Assembly (NCBI RefSeq): GCF_023094245.1
Contig: NZ_JALMEW010000011.1
Coordinates: 1-64,000, forward strand
Direction: 5' to 3'
Length of the DNA stretch: 64,000 nt
Source of the DNA: Halomonas getboli
GTDB taxonomy: Bacteria; Pseudomonadota; Gammaproteobacteria; Pseudomonadales; Halomonadaceae
Every line of letters begins with the position of its first letter. Within the stretch, counting starts at the first letter, position 1. The notes beneath the pieces were generated by a model. The model was given only the letters and a program-made list of their open reading frames with translations. It was not told the DNA's origin and searched no databases. A program made the position numbers and the translations under genes. Below, one piece after another: positions 1 through 8,408 of the stretch.

Positions 1-2
1 TG

Positions 3-869
3 GGCTTCACCGGCTCGCGCAGCGGCGGCACCGCGCTGATGCAGGCCGCCCAGGCGCGCCCCGAGCCGATCCCGGTCTACGCCGAGATGAGCTCGATCAA
101 CCCGGTGTTCCTGCTGCCGGAAGCGCTCCAGGCGCGCGGCAAGGCGCTGGGTGAGGCCTTTATCGGCTCGCTGACCATGGGCGCCGGCCAGTTCTGCACC
201 AATCCCGGCCTGGTCATCGCCGTGAAGGGCGAGAGCCTGGACGCCTTCGTGGCCGCCGCCGGCGAGGCGGTGAAGGGCGCCGCGGCCCAGACCATGCTGA
301 CCCCGGGCATCCATGACGCCTACGTGCAGGGCGTTGACGGCCTCATTCAAAGCCGCAAGGCCCGCGAGGTCGCCCGCGGCGCCGCCGGCGACGGCCCCAA
401 CGCCTGCCAGACCGGGCTGTTCGTGGCCGCCGCCGAGGACTTCATGAGCGACGAGGCGCTGCAGGCCGAGGTCTTCGGCGCCACCTCGCTGGTGGTCGAG
501 TGCGCCGACCTCGACGAGGTCAAGCGCGTGGCGGAATCCCTGGAAGGCCAGCTCACCGCCACCCTGCAGATGGACGACGCCGACCTGGATGCGGCCCGTG
601 CGCTGCTGCCGACGCTCGAGCGTCGCGCCGGCCGGGTGATGGCCAACGGCTGGCCGACCGGCGTCGAGGTGTGCCACGCCATGGTGCACGGCGGCCCGTA
701 CCCGGCCACTTCGGACTCCCGCACCACCTCGGTGGGCAGCGCGGCGATCCATCGCTTCCTGCGCCCGGTGTGCTACCAGAACCTGCCGCAGGGCCTGCTG
801 CCCAAGGCCCTGCGCGACGGCAACCCGGCCGGCGTCAGCCGCCTGGTCGACGGCCAGCGCGAGGCCTGA
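3..869 (+). CDS. alpha-ketoglutaric semialdehyde dehydrogenase, 5'-truncated
   Basis: This is the C-terminal 288 residues of an NAD(P)-dependent aldehyde dehydrogenase; the reading frame is open from base 3, so the N-terminal cofactor part lies outside the window. The catalytic Glu lies in the AEMSSINP stretch and the catalytic Cys in GAGQFCTNPG (codon at 195-197), both typical of the 2,5-dioxovalerate (alpha-ketoglutaric semialdehyde) dehydrogenase group. Known role of the family: oxidation of 2-oxoglutarate semialdehyde to 2-oxoglutarate, the last step of oxidative hexuronate and pentose routes. The nearby udh, lactone isomerase and cycloisomerase genes make the hexuronate pathway the likely context. 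A strong terminator follows at 907. A general aldehyde dehydrogenase of another substrate is the alternative. Confidence 0.85.
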   Translation, partial: GFTGSRSGGTALMQAAQARPEPIPVYAEMSSINPVFLLPEALQARGKALGEAFIGSLTMGAGQFCTNPGLVIAVKGESLDAFVAAAGEAVKGAAAQTMLTPGIHDAYVQGVDGLIQSRKAREVARGAAGDGPNACQTGLFVAAAEDFMSDEALQAEVFGATSLVVECADLDEVKRVAESLEGQLTATLQMDDADLDAARALLPTLERRAGRVMANGWPTGVEVCHAMVHGGPYPATSDSRTTSVGSAAIHRFLRPVCYQNLPQGLLPKALRDGNPAGVSRLVDGQREA

Positions 870-906
870 GGTCCAGCATCGCAACAGGCAAGCAAGCACG
901 TCTTGG

Positions 907-930
907 GGCGGCCTTCGGGCCGCCTTTTTT
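907..930 (+). terminator. rho-independent terminator of the dehydrogenase gene
   Basis: A perfect 7-bp GC stem (GGCGGCC / GGCCGCC) closes a TTCG tetraloop and is followed directly by six T residues. It lies 37 bases after the stop codon and faces the oppositely oriented AEC carrier gene. Confidence 0.92.
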
Positions 931-996
931 ATGCTTGAAGCGGGGAGCAGGCGGCGGCAGACGCTGTTCGATGCGAGGCGCCAGGAGAACGTCGTG

Positions 997-1938
997 CTAT
1001 ACCAGCCCGAAGACTTTAAGGGTAAATATCCCCGCGCTGATGGTGAACAGGCTGAGCGTGGTGCTGACCACGATGATGCTGGCAGCCAGGGCGGCATTGG
1101 CGCCGGCGCCACGGGCCATCACGTAGGCCACCGCCGCGCTGGGGCTGCCCAGAAACAGGAAGAGGATACCGAGTTCGGGGCCGCGGAACCCCATCGGCAG
1201 GGCCAGCAGGATGCCGAGGGCCGGCATCAGCATGACCTTCCACAGGCTCGCCTCGAGGGAGAGCGCACTGCCTTGCTTGATCGCCGATACGCTGAGGCCT
1301 CCGCCGATACAGATCAGCGCCAGGGGCAGCGATAGCGAGGCCAGGTAGTCGCCCGACGTCATCAGCCAGGCCGGAAGCTGCACGCCCAGATAGTTGAGCG
1401 GTAGCGCCGCCACGATGCCGAGGATGAGAGGATTGATCGCAACGTCCTTGAGGATCGCCAGGGGGTGCGAGCTGATGGTGGGGCTATAGACCGCCAGTAC
1501 GATGGCCGACAGCACCAGGTTGAGCACGATGATGGCGCCGGCCATGATGCCGCCGAGCGACAGCCCGAGATCGCCGTACATGCTGGCCGACAGCGCCAGG
1601 CCGACGATGCCGCAGTTGCCGCGGAAAGCGCCCTGCACGAAGACGCCGCGATCTTCGCGAGGGCAGCGGGGCAGAGCCCATAGCCAGATCAGCCCGAAGG
1701 CGAGGGCCGACACGCCGAGATAGAAGCCGACCAGATCGAGGTTGATCGCACGGCCGGGCTCGGCGCGCAGGATGCTCAGGAACAACAGCGTCGGCATGGT
1801 GGCCTTGAACACCAGGCTGGACGCGGTATTGACGAAGGCTTGATCGATCCAGCCCAGGCGTTTCAGCAGTGCGCCAATGAACACCATGGCGAAGACCGGG
1901 AGACTGACTTCCAGTGTCCCGTGCAGGATGCTTTCCAT
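997..1938 (-). CDS. AEC-family (auxin efflux carrier type) transporter
   Basis: A 313-residue integral membrane protein with about ten hydrophobic segments spread over its whole length, an N-terminal half containing KATMPTLLFLSIL and a middle NCGIVGLALS stretch typical of the AEC/MdcF family. Members move small organic anions such as malonate or other dicarboxylates; the direction and substrate cannot be read from the sequence. It is transcribed divergently from the TRAP importer, sharing the 376-base spacer that holds paired palindromes, and convergent with the dehydrogenase gene. Its place inside the hexuronate locus suggests export or import of a pathway acid, which is inference. Confidence 0.8.
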   Translation of the reverse strand: MESILHGTLEVSLPVFAMVFIGALLKRLGWIDQAFVNTASSLVFKATMPTLLFLSILRAEPGRAINLDLVGFYLGVSALAFGLIWLWALPRCPREDRGVFVQGAFRGNCGIVGLALSASMYGDLGLSLGGIMAGAIIVLNLVLSAIVLAVYSPTISSHPLAILKDVAINPLILGIVAALPLNYLGVQLPAWLMTSGDYLASLSLPLALICIGGGLSVSAIKQGSALSLEASLWKVMLMPALGILLALPMGFRGPELGILFLFLGSPSAAVAYVMARGAGANAALAASIIVVSTTLSLFTISAGIFTLKVFGLV

Positions 1939-2314
1939 CGCTTACCCCTCTCTTCCTGGTGATCGAACGCCCCTGAAAGCCGCGGCAACATCGGCGCATG
2001 TCACGCGATCGTCTCGCGAGTCATCGGCGGTCTGACGTTGGCTTCGTCCCAGGCTCTGTTTCATTGCACTTTGGTATGAAAAGCGCTCCGGGGCGTTGTC
2101 AGTCATATGACGTCCGTCTAGCTTGTAATTCATATGATGTATTACATAGATTTCTCGCGTTAATTTCCAGGCATTCGTCGAGGGCGGGCGTTCACGGCCG
2201 GTAGACGCTCGTCAGGAAGAAAGAGGGCGGCTGAAACGCCGCTGCATGTCGCCCGGCGACGGGCAGATGCCTCGCCACAACACGCCACCTCACCCTGCAC
2301 TCAAGGAGCTTGTC
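1939..2314. promoter_or_regulatory. divergent control region between AEC carrier and TRAP importer
   Basis: This 376-base spacer holds no convincing gene. It is markedly AT-richer from about 2095 to 2165 and carries two identical 8-bp palindromes TCATATGA at 2103-2110 and 2130-2137, centred 27 bases apart. The second is embedded in a larger inverted repeat, GTAAT ... ATTAC at 2125-2145. The TRAP gene has a good ribosome site (AAGGAG at 2303-2308). The boxes are candidate operators for the FadR-type regulator encoded at 8409. Confidence 0.55.
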
Positions 2315-3319
2315 ATGCTGATCAACAAGACCATCAATCTCAGCAAGACCCTGACACTCGTCGCCCTGGCTGGCGCCGTATCGGCCGCTTCGGCCTCGGC
2401 CCTGGCCGATCAGTGGCGCGGCTGGAACATCCATCCGCCTTCCTACCCGAACAGCATTGCCCTGGAGAGCTTCGCCGACGAGGTCGCGGAGAAGACCGAA
2501 GGCAGGATCGAGCCCAAGATCTATCACAACGCCGTGCTGGGCGATCAGCCGGATGCGATCGAGCAGACCCGCAACGGGGCCCTGGATTTCGCCAACTTCA
2601 ACATGGGGCCGATGGGGCCGATCGTGTCGGCGACCAACATCCTGTCGCTGCCGTTCATCTTCAAGAGCCCCGATGACATGTACCGGGTGATGGATAGCGA
2701 GATCGGCGACCGCTTCGCCGATGCGCTGGAAGAGAAGAACCTGATGGCGCTGTCCTGGTTCGGCTCCGGCGCGCGCAGCCTCTATAACACCGATCATCCG
2801 GTGAACACCCCCGTCGACGTCGAGGGCCTCAAGGTCCGGGTCATGAACAACGATCTCTACGTGCAGATGATCGACGAGCTGGGCGGCAACGCCACGCCGA
2901 TGGCCTACAGCGAGGTCTATCAGTCGCTCAAGACCGGCGTCATCGACGGGGCCGAGAACAACTATCCCTCCTACGAATCCAGCGGCCACTACGAGGTGGC
3001 GAAGTACTACTCCCTCACCGAACACCTGATCCTGCCGGAGTGCCTGTGCGTGGCGAAGTCGAGCTGGGACACCCTGTCCGCTGAGGACCAGGGGATCGTG
3101 CGCGAGGCGGCGCAGCACGCGGCCGTCGAGCAGCGCCAGCTGTGGAAGGAGCGCGCCGAGACCAGCCGCCAGCGGGTGCTCGATGCCGGCGTGGAGATCA
3201 ACGAGGTCGAGGACAAGGCCGCCTTCCAGGCCAAGATGCAGCCCATCTATGACGACTTCGTCGCCGAGCACCCTGACCTCGAATCGCTGGTCGAAGACGT
3301 CCAGGCCGCGCAGGAGTGA
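2315..3319 (+). CDS. TRAP transporter solute-binding protein (DctP family)
   Basis: A periplasmic binding protein of 334 residues. The start at 2315 is preferred because AAGGAG lies six to seven bases upstream and gives a clean signal peptide (positive INKTINLSK, hydrophobic core, ASALA cleavage site near residue 29); an upstream in-frame start would put 23 charged residues ahead of it. The body has DctP features such as a conserved Arg in the LKVRVMNN segment, which in the family binds the carboxylate, and the GVIDGAENN motif. It should deliver a sugar acid, probably galacturonate or glucuronate, to the membrane subunits encoded next; the substrate is inferred from the operon. Confidence 0.9.
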   Translation: MLINKTINLSKTLTLVALAGAVSAASASALADQWRGWNIHPPSYPNSIALESFADEVAEKTEGRIEPKIYHNAVLGDQPDAIEQTRNGALDFANFNMGPMGPIVSATNILSLPFIFKSPDDMYRVMDSEIGDRFADALEEKNLMALSWFGSGARSLYNTDHPVNTPVDVEGLKVRVMNNDLYVQMIDELGGNATPMAYSEVYQSLKTGVIDGAENNYPSYESSGHYEVAKYYSLTEHLILPECLCVAKSSWDTLSAEDQGIVREAAQHAAVEQRQLWKERAETSRQRVLDAGVEINEVEDKAAFQAKMQPIYDDFVAEHPDLESLVEDVQAAQE

Positions 3320-3387
3320 TCCTGCCAATCCCACCCGGTTTCCCGGCACCGGCCTCGGGTCGGGAAACCCCGCAAGGATGGAATATC

Positions 3388-3921
3388 GTGTGTGCTTACT
3401 CTGAACACGCCGCCGACGCGGAAGAGGAGGCGGTGGCGCCATCCGCCGTCGACAAGGTGCTGGATGGCGTCGCTCATGCCTGCATTGCCCTGTCGGGCAT
3501 CCTGCTGGTGTTCCTGATCGCCTCGTTCGGCTGGCTGGTCTTCGGCCGTTACGTGCTCAACGACACCCCGACCTGGGTGGAGCAGTCATCCCTGCTGATC
3601 GTGGTCTACGTGACCTGCCTGGGAGCGGCCGCCGGCGTGCGCAACGGGACCCACCTCAGCATCGAGATGGTGCGCGAGGGGCTGCCGGCGCTGCCGCGGA
3701 CGCTGATGTGCCACGTGGCCGATCTCTTCGTGCTCCTGTTCGGGGCCTTCATGGCCTGGCAGGGCGGGATCATGGTGCTGGACAACATCGGCCGCCCCAT
3801 TCCCATGATCGGGCTCTCCGAAAGCTGGCGCGCACTGCCGCTGGTCATCTGCGGCGGGCTGATGATGCTGTTCTCGCTCGCCAACATCGTCCAGCGTCTC
3901 GTCGCGCATCGGGGGAGGTAA
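3388..3921 (+). CDS. TRAP transporter small permease (DctQ family)
   Basis: A 177-residue protein with four hydrophobic helices and the DctQ signature region around TWVEQSSLLIVVYVTCLGAAAGVR. The start is uncertain. A GTG at 3388 with AAGGA nine bases upstream gives a normal-length protein whose acidic N-terminus precedes the first helix. An alternative GTG at 3316 overlaps the stop of the binding-protein gene and would add a proline-rich 24-residue leader with no clear ribosome site. It pairs with the large permease, whose gene starts four bases after this stop. Confidence 0.88.
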   Translation: MCAYSEHAADAEEEAVAPSAVDKVLDGVAHACIALSGILLVFLIASFGWLVFGRYVLNDTPTWVEQSSLLIVVYVTCLGAAAGVRNGTHLSIEMVREGLPALPRTLMCHVADLFVLLFGAFMAWQGGIMVLDNIGRPIPMIGLSESWRALPLVICGGLMMLFSLANIVQRLVAHRGR

Positions 3922-3925
3922 TCTC

Positions 3926-5206
3926 ATGGGACTCACGATCCTCTTCGGCGTCTTCTTCCTGGGGCTGATCGTCGGCGCGCCGGTGGCCTTCGCCGTGGGC
4001 CTGGCGTCGGTCGTCACCTTCCTCTATGAGGGGCTGCCGCTGTTCGTCGGCTTCCAGCGCATCCTGTCCGGCATCTCGGTGTTCTCGCTGCTGGCGATTC
4101 CCTTCTTCATCTTCGCCGGCGAGCTGATGCTTCACGGCGGCATCTCCAATCGCCTGGTGCGCCTGGCCTCGGCGGCCGTGGGGCGCATGCGCGGCGGGCT
4201 GGGCATGGTCAACGTCTCGTCGTCGATGCTGTTTGGCGGCATCTCCGGCTCGGCGGTCGCCGATACCTCGGCGCTGGGCTCGATCCTGGTGCCGGTGATG
4301 AAGGAGAAGGGCTACGACGCCGACTATGCGGTCAACGTGACCGTGACCTCGTCGGTGGCCGGGGTGGTGATTCCGCCCAGCCACAACATGATCCTCTACG
4401 CCGTGGCCGCCGGCGGCGGCATCTCGGTGACCCAGCTGTTCATCGCGGGCATCGTGCCCGGCATCCTGATGTGCCTGGCCCTGGCCGTCGCGGCCTATGT
4501 GGTGGCCGTCAAGCGAGGCTATGCCGGCGAGGCCTTCCCCGGCTGGCAGGCGCTGGCCGTCAGCTTCGCCGCGGCGCTGCCCGGCCTGCTGACGGCGGTG
4601 ATCATCGTCGGTGGCGTGCTCTCGGGCATCCTGACGGTGACCGAGTCCGGCGCCTTCGGGGCCATCTACGCCATCGTGGTCACCGGTCTGGTGTATCGCG
4701 AGCTGCGCTGGGAATCGTTCAAGCAGGCCGTCTACCAGTCGGTGCGCACGACCTCCCTGGTAATGATCCTGGTGGGCTGCGCCTCGGCCTTCTCCTACCT
4801 GCTGGCGCTGTACAGCGTGCCGGAGATGCTGAGCCACGCGCTGCTGGCGATCTCCGACAACCCCTACGTGATCCTGCTGCTGCTCAACCTGCTGCTGCTC
4901 GGGCTGGGCATGATCATGGACATGGCGGCGCTGATCCTGATCTGCACGCCGATCTTCCTGCCCGTCGCCACCCAGTTCGGCATGGATCCGATCCAGTTCG
5001 GCATCATCCTGATGATCAACCTGGGGCTCGGGCTGTGCACGCCGCCGGTAGGGTCCTGCCTGTTCGTCGGCAGCGTGATCGGCAAGATCAGGATCGAGCA
5101 GACGGTGCGCACCATCTGGCCTTTCTACCTGGCGCTGTTCGCGGTGCTCATGCTGGTCACCTACGTACCGGCGGTGTCGCTGCTGCTGCCTTCCTTCTTC
5201 CAGTAA
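3926..5206 (+). CDS. TRAP transporter large permease (DctM family)
   Basis: A 426-residue very hydrophobic protein with about twelve membrane segments. DctM hallmarks are visible: the SSSMLFGGISGSAVADTSALGS loop, VAGVVIPPSHNMI, and near the end GLCTPPVGSCLFV. It forms the sodium-coupled transport channel with the DctQ subunit. A GGAGGT ribosome site lies at 3914-3919. The gene ends 33 bases before the cycloisomerase gene, indicating co-transcription with the catabolic enzymes. Confidence 0.93.
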   Translation: MGLTILFGVFFLGLIVGAPVAFAVGLASVVTFLYEGLPLFVGFQRILSGISVFSLLAIPFFIFAGELMLHGGISNRLVRLASAAVGRMRGGLGMVNVSSSMLFGGISGSAVADTSALGSILVPVMKEKGYDADYAVNVTVTSSVAGVVIPPSHNMILYAVAAGGGISVTQLFIAGIVPGILMCLALAVAAYVVAVKRGYAGEAFPGWQALAVSFAAALPGLLTAVIIVGGVLSGILTVTESGAFGAIYAIVVTGLVYRELRWESFKQAVYQSVRTTSLVMILVGCASAFSYLLALYSVPEMLSHALLAISDNPYVILLLLNLLLLGLGMIMDMAALILICTPIFLPVATQFGMDPIQFGIILMINLGLGLCTPPVGSCLFVGSVIGKIRIEQTVRTIWPFYLALFAVLMLVTYVPAVSLLLPSFFQ

Positions 5207-5239
5207 CGCTCATCGCAAGCGACAGGACAGGAAACCACG

Positions 5240-6382
5240 ATGAAGATCGAACGCGTACACACGCACATCCTCGACTACCGGCTCGACCAGGCCTTCGAGA
5301 GCGCCTCGATGCGCTTCGAGCGGCGCCAGCACTGCCTGGTCGAGATCGTCTGCGACGATGGCACCGTCGGCTGGGGCGAGTGCCTGGGCCCGGCCAGGGC
5401 CAATGCCACCATCGTCGGGCTCTATGCCGGGGCGCTGATCGGCGCCGACCCGCTCGAGACCGAGAAGCTGTGGCTCGAGCTCTACAACCGGCTGCGCGAC
5501 CAGGGGCAGCGTGGTCTGACCATGACCGCCCTGAGCGGCATCGACATCGCGCTGTGGGACATCAAGGGCAAGCGCTACGGCGCGCCGGTCAGCGAGCTGC
5601 TCGGCGGGCGCTTCCGCGATGAGGTCCGCGCCTACGCCACCGGCTCGTTCCGCCGCGACGGCGTGGACCGCGTCCAGGACGTCGCCGAGGAAGTGGCCGA
5701 CCATGCCCGGGAGGGCTTCCATGGCGTCAAGATCAAGATCGGCTTCGACGTCGAGGAGGACCTGCGCGTCATCGCCGCCGTGCGTGAGGCCATCGGCCCC
5801 GAGCGGCGGCTGATGATCGACGCCAACCATGGCTATGACGTGCTCGAGGCGATCGAGGTCGGCAAGCGCGCCGAGCGCTTCGGCATCGACTGGTTCGAGG
5901 AGCCGGTGCTGCCCGAGCAGCTCGACGCCTATCGTGCCGTGCGCCGGGGCCAGCCGATCCCCGTCGCCAGCGGCGAGAACTGGCACGGCCGCTACGCCAT
6001 GCTCGAGCCGCTGTCGACTCGGGCGGTGGACATCGCTCAGCCGGACGTCTGCGGCGTCGGCGGTTTCTCGGAAATGCGCCGCGTGGCCGATATGGCGGCG
6101 ATGTTCGGCGTGCGTCTGGTGCCGCACGTCTGGGGTACGGCGGTATGCATTGCCGCCAGCCTGCAGGCCATGGCCGCGCTGCCGCCCAATCCGCCGCGTC
6201 GTCGCCCCCTCGAGCCGATCATGGAATTCGACCGTACCACCAACCCCTTCCGCCAGGCCGTGGTCGAGACGCCCCTCGAGCATCGGGACGGCATCATGCG
6301 CATTCCCGACGGCCCGGGGCTGGGGATCGCCATCGACCGCGATGCCCTGCGGCGGTTCGCGCTCGAGGAGCAAGACGCATGA
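5240..6382 (+). CDS. gci: D-galactarolactone cycloisomerase (enolase superfamily)
   Basis: A 380-residue member of the mandelate racemase subgroup. The catalytic KxK is K164-I-K166 (GVKIKIGF), metal ligands are D194 (MIDANHGY), E220 (WFEEPV) and E246 (SGENWHGR), and H296 sits in PHVWGT. Stretches such as FESASMRFERRQHCLVEI, RDQGQRGLTMTALSGIDIAL and EPIMEFDRTTNPFRQAV agree closely with what I remember of the Agrobacterium Gci protein. That enzyme opens D-galactaro-1,4-lactone (and D-glucaro-lactone) to 3-deoxy-2-keto-hexarate. Its stop overlaps the next start (ATGA). Confidence 0.88.
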   Translation: MKIERVHTHILDYRLDQAFESASMRFERRQHCLVEIVCDDGTVGWGECLGPARANATIVGLYAGALIGADPLETEKLWLELYNRLRDQGQRGLTMTALSGIDIALWDIKGKRYGAPVSELLGGRFRDEVRAYATGSFRRDGVDRVQDVAEEVADHAREGFHGVKIKIGFDVEEDLRVIAAVREAIGPERRLMIDANHGYDVLEAIEVGKRAERFGIDWFEEPVLPEQLDAYRAVRRGQPIPVASGENWHGRYAMLEPLSTRAVDIAQPDVCGVGGFSEMRRVADMAAMFGVRLVPHVWGTAVCIAASLQAMAALPPNPPRRRPLEPIMEFDRTTNPFRQAVVETPLEHRDGIMRIPDGPGLGIAIDRDALRRFALEEQDA

Positions 6383-7251
6383 CCGAGGTCCCCGCCAACA
6401 CTCGGCCCCTCTACGGGCCTGCTCCTCGACTCCAGGCACCGCCCGGCGCTACCGACTGTCATATCCATCTCTACCTGCCGGGGCATCGGGCCCAGCCCGG
6501 CGGACCGGCGATCCCCGAGCTCGCCACGGTCGAGGACTATCGCCGCGTACAGCGTCGCCTGGGGCTGGAACGGGTGGTGGTCACTCAGTCCAACGCCTAC
6601 CAGACCGACAACGCAGCGCTGCTCGAGGCGCTCGCCGAACTCGGCACCGACAGCGCCCGCGGCGTGGCGGCGGTGACGCCGGAGACCTCGCCCCGCGAGC
6701 TAGAGGCCTGGCACGAGAGAGGCGTGCGCGGCGCGCGCATCATGCAGCTGCCCGGCGGCGCGGTGCCGATCGAGCGCATGCCCGAGGTCGAGCGACGCAT
6801 CCGACCGCTGGACTGGCACCTAATGGTGCAGTTCAACGGCCGCCATCTCGACGACTACCGTGACGCGCTACGCCGCCTCGAGGGCGATTACATCATCGAC
6901 CACATCGGCAAGTTCATGGACCCGGTGGCGGCAGACGATTCGCGGGTCGACGAGATCCTGCGGCTGCTCGATCGCGGCAACGCCTGGTTCAAGATCTGCG
7001 CCGGCTACGAGGCCAGCCTGACGGGCGGGCCGCATTACGCCGATGTCGGGGCCATCGCCCGGCGCGTCATCGCCCACGCGCCGGAGCGCATCCTGTGGGG
7101 CAGCAACTGGCCCCACGTCGGGGTGCCGCGTTCGCAGTACCCCGACGATGCCGAGCAGCTCGACGTGCTGCTGGAATGGGCGAGCCCCGAGGCGCGACGC
7201 AAGATCCTGGTCGACAACCCGGCCGCACTCTATGGCTTCGGCGTCGACTGA
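6379..7251 (+). CDS. D-galactarolactone isomerase (amidohydrolase family)
   Basis: A 290-residue TIM-barrel amidohydrolase of the COG3618 type. The N-terminal HxH pair is H28-I-H30 (TDCHIHLY), a strand-end His lies in IIDHIGK, and the C-terminal ILWGSNWPHVG has Asn where the hydrolases usually have the metal-binding Asp. That fits an isomerase of the Agrobacterium GLI type, which converts the 1,5-lactone made by uronate dehydrogenase into the 1,4-lactone used by Gci. It overlaps gci by four bases. A hydrolase acting on the same lactone is the alternative. Confidence 0.8.
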   Translation: MTEVPANTRPLYGPAPRLQAPPGATDCHIHLYLPGHRAQPGGPAIPELATVEDYRRVQRRLGLERVVVTQSNAYQTDNAALLEALAELGTDSARGVAAVTPETSPRELEAWHERGVRGARIMQLPGGAVPIERMPEVERRIRPLDWHLMVQFNGRHLDDYRDALRRLEGDYIIDHIGKFMDPVAADDSRVDEILRLLDRGNAWFKICAGYEASLTGGPHYADVGAIARRVIAHAPERILWGSNWPHVGVPRSQYPDDAEQLDVLLEWASPEARRKILVDNPAALYGFGVD

Positions 7252-7338
7252 CGTCAACACTCGATGCTGCCCCCACTTTTTTCATTCGCTCCCGTCCTTC
7301 GGGGCCGGGAGCGACGCGAACGCGAAGGAGACAACCTG

Positions 7339-8136
7339 ATGCTGAATCGAATTCTGGTGACCGGCGCCGCCGGCGGCGTGGGCAAGGCCATTCGCCCCCA
7401 CCTTGCGCGTCTGGCTCACAAGGTACGGCTGTCGGACGTCGCCGACCTGGGCGAGGCGGCCGAGCACGAGGAGCTCGTATCCTGCGACCTGGCCGATGCC
7501 TCGGCGGTCAACGCCCTGGTGGCGGACTGCGACGGCGTGATTCACCTGGGCGGCGTGTCGGTGGAGAAGCCCTGGGAGGGCATCCTGCAGTCGAACATTA
7601 TCGGCACCTACAACCTCTATGAAGCGGCGCGCAACCTGGGCAAGCCGCGCATCGTGTTCGCCAGTTCCAACCACACCATCGGCTTCTACCCGCGCAGCAC
7701 CCGGATCGACAGCCGGGTACCGCACCGTCCCGATTCCCTCTACGGGGTCTCGAAGTGCTTCGGCGAGGACCTGGCCAGCCTCTACCACGACAAGTTCGGC
7801 GTCGAGACGCTGAGCGTGCGCATCGGCTCCTGTTTCCCCAAGCCGGCGGACACGCGCATGCTGGCGACCTGGCTGAGCGTCGAGGATTTCGTGGCCCTGC
7901 TCGAGCGCGCCTTCGCCGCGCCGAAGCTGGCCTATACGGTGGTCTATGGCGCCTCCGCCAACGCCGAGCGCTGGTGGGACAACAGCCAGGCGGCGTTCCT
8001 CGGCTGGATGCCCCGCGACAGTTCAGAGCCCTGGCGCGTCGAGGTCGAGGCCGAAGCGGGTGAGATCGATCCGGACGACCCGGCGGTGGTCTATCAGGGC
8101 GGCAAGTTCGTCACCCTTGGCCACCCCGACGATTGA
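7339..8136 (+). CDS. udh: NAD-dependent uronate dehydrogenase
   Basis: A 265-residue short-chain (extended) dehydrogenase. The nucleotide-binding motif TGAAGGVGKAIR is at residues 8-19, IHLGG marks the middle strand, and the catalytic pair is Y135 and K139 in YGVSK, with SSNHTIGFYPR shared with known uronate dehydrogenases. It oxidises D-galacturonate or D-glucuronate to the aldaro-lactone, the first step of the pathway. The start at 7339 is chosen because GAAGGAG lies eight to nine bases upstream; the open frame reaches back to 7264 without a ribosome site. Confidence 0.9.
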   Translation: MLNRILVTGAAGGVGKAIRPHLARLAHKVRLSDVADLGEAAEHEELVSCDLADASAVNALVADCDGVIHLGGVSVEKPWEGILQSNIIGTYNLYEAARNLGKPRIVFASSNHTIGFYPRSTRIDSRVPHRPDSLYGVSKCFGEDLASLYHDKFGVETLSVRIGSCFPKPADTRMLATWLSVEDFVALLERAFAAPKLAYTVVYGASANAERWWDNSQAAFLGWMPRDSSEPWRVEVEAEAGEIDPDDPAVVYQGGKFVTLGHPDD

Positions 8137-8299
8137 GCGATGCCGTGCCATCGCCTCATTCGATACTCAGGGGAAACTGCCGCCATCACACGTAGCGAGG
8201 GGGCGGCCCGACGGCGCAGCCGGGAGTACGGGGTGCGATTCCCGAGCCCCTGTATCGTGAGCTGGTACGGCTGCGAGATGATAGCGCATGAGCCGCCGG

Positions 8300-8345
8300 C
8301 CATGCCGTTCGGAAGGGCTTTTCGTGTGATGTATGATAAATAGAG
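8300..8345 (+). promoter_or_regulatory. candidate operator/promoter of the GntR regulator gene
   Basis: The 272-base gap between udh and the regulator has no gene. Its end is AT-rich and contains TGATGTAT at 8327-8334, the same octamer found at 2135-2142 beside the TRAP palindromes, followed by the -10-like TATGATAAAT. It may be an autoregulatory site of the FadR-type regulator; two sites only, so tentative. Confidence 0.35.
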
Positions 8346-8408
8346 CGTGTCCCGTCGCCGCCGTCGAGGCGACCGACGGATAGGCCATCGAAGGCAAAGG
8401 ATTCGGAC

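Noticed and set aside
2192-3442. 416-codon minus-strand frame opposite the TRAP binding protein
   Set aside because: Composition is that of a shadow frame and it would run through the TRAP promoter region and ribosome site.
8140-8343. 67-codon plus-strand frame between udh and the regulator
   Set aside because: No ribosome site, Cys/Arg-rich composition without a domain, and it spans the probable promoter of the regulator.
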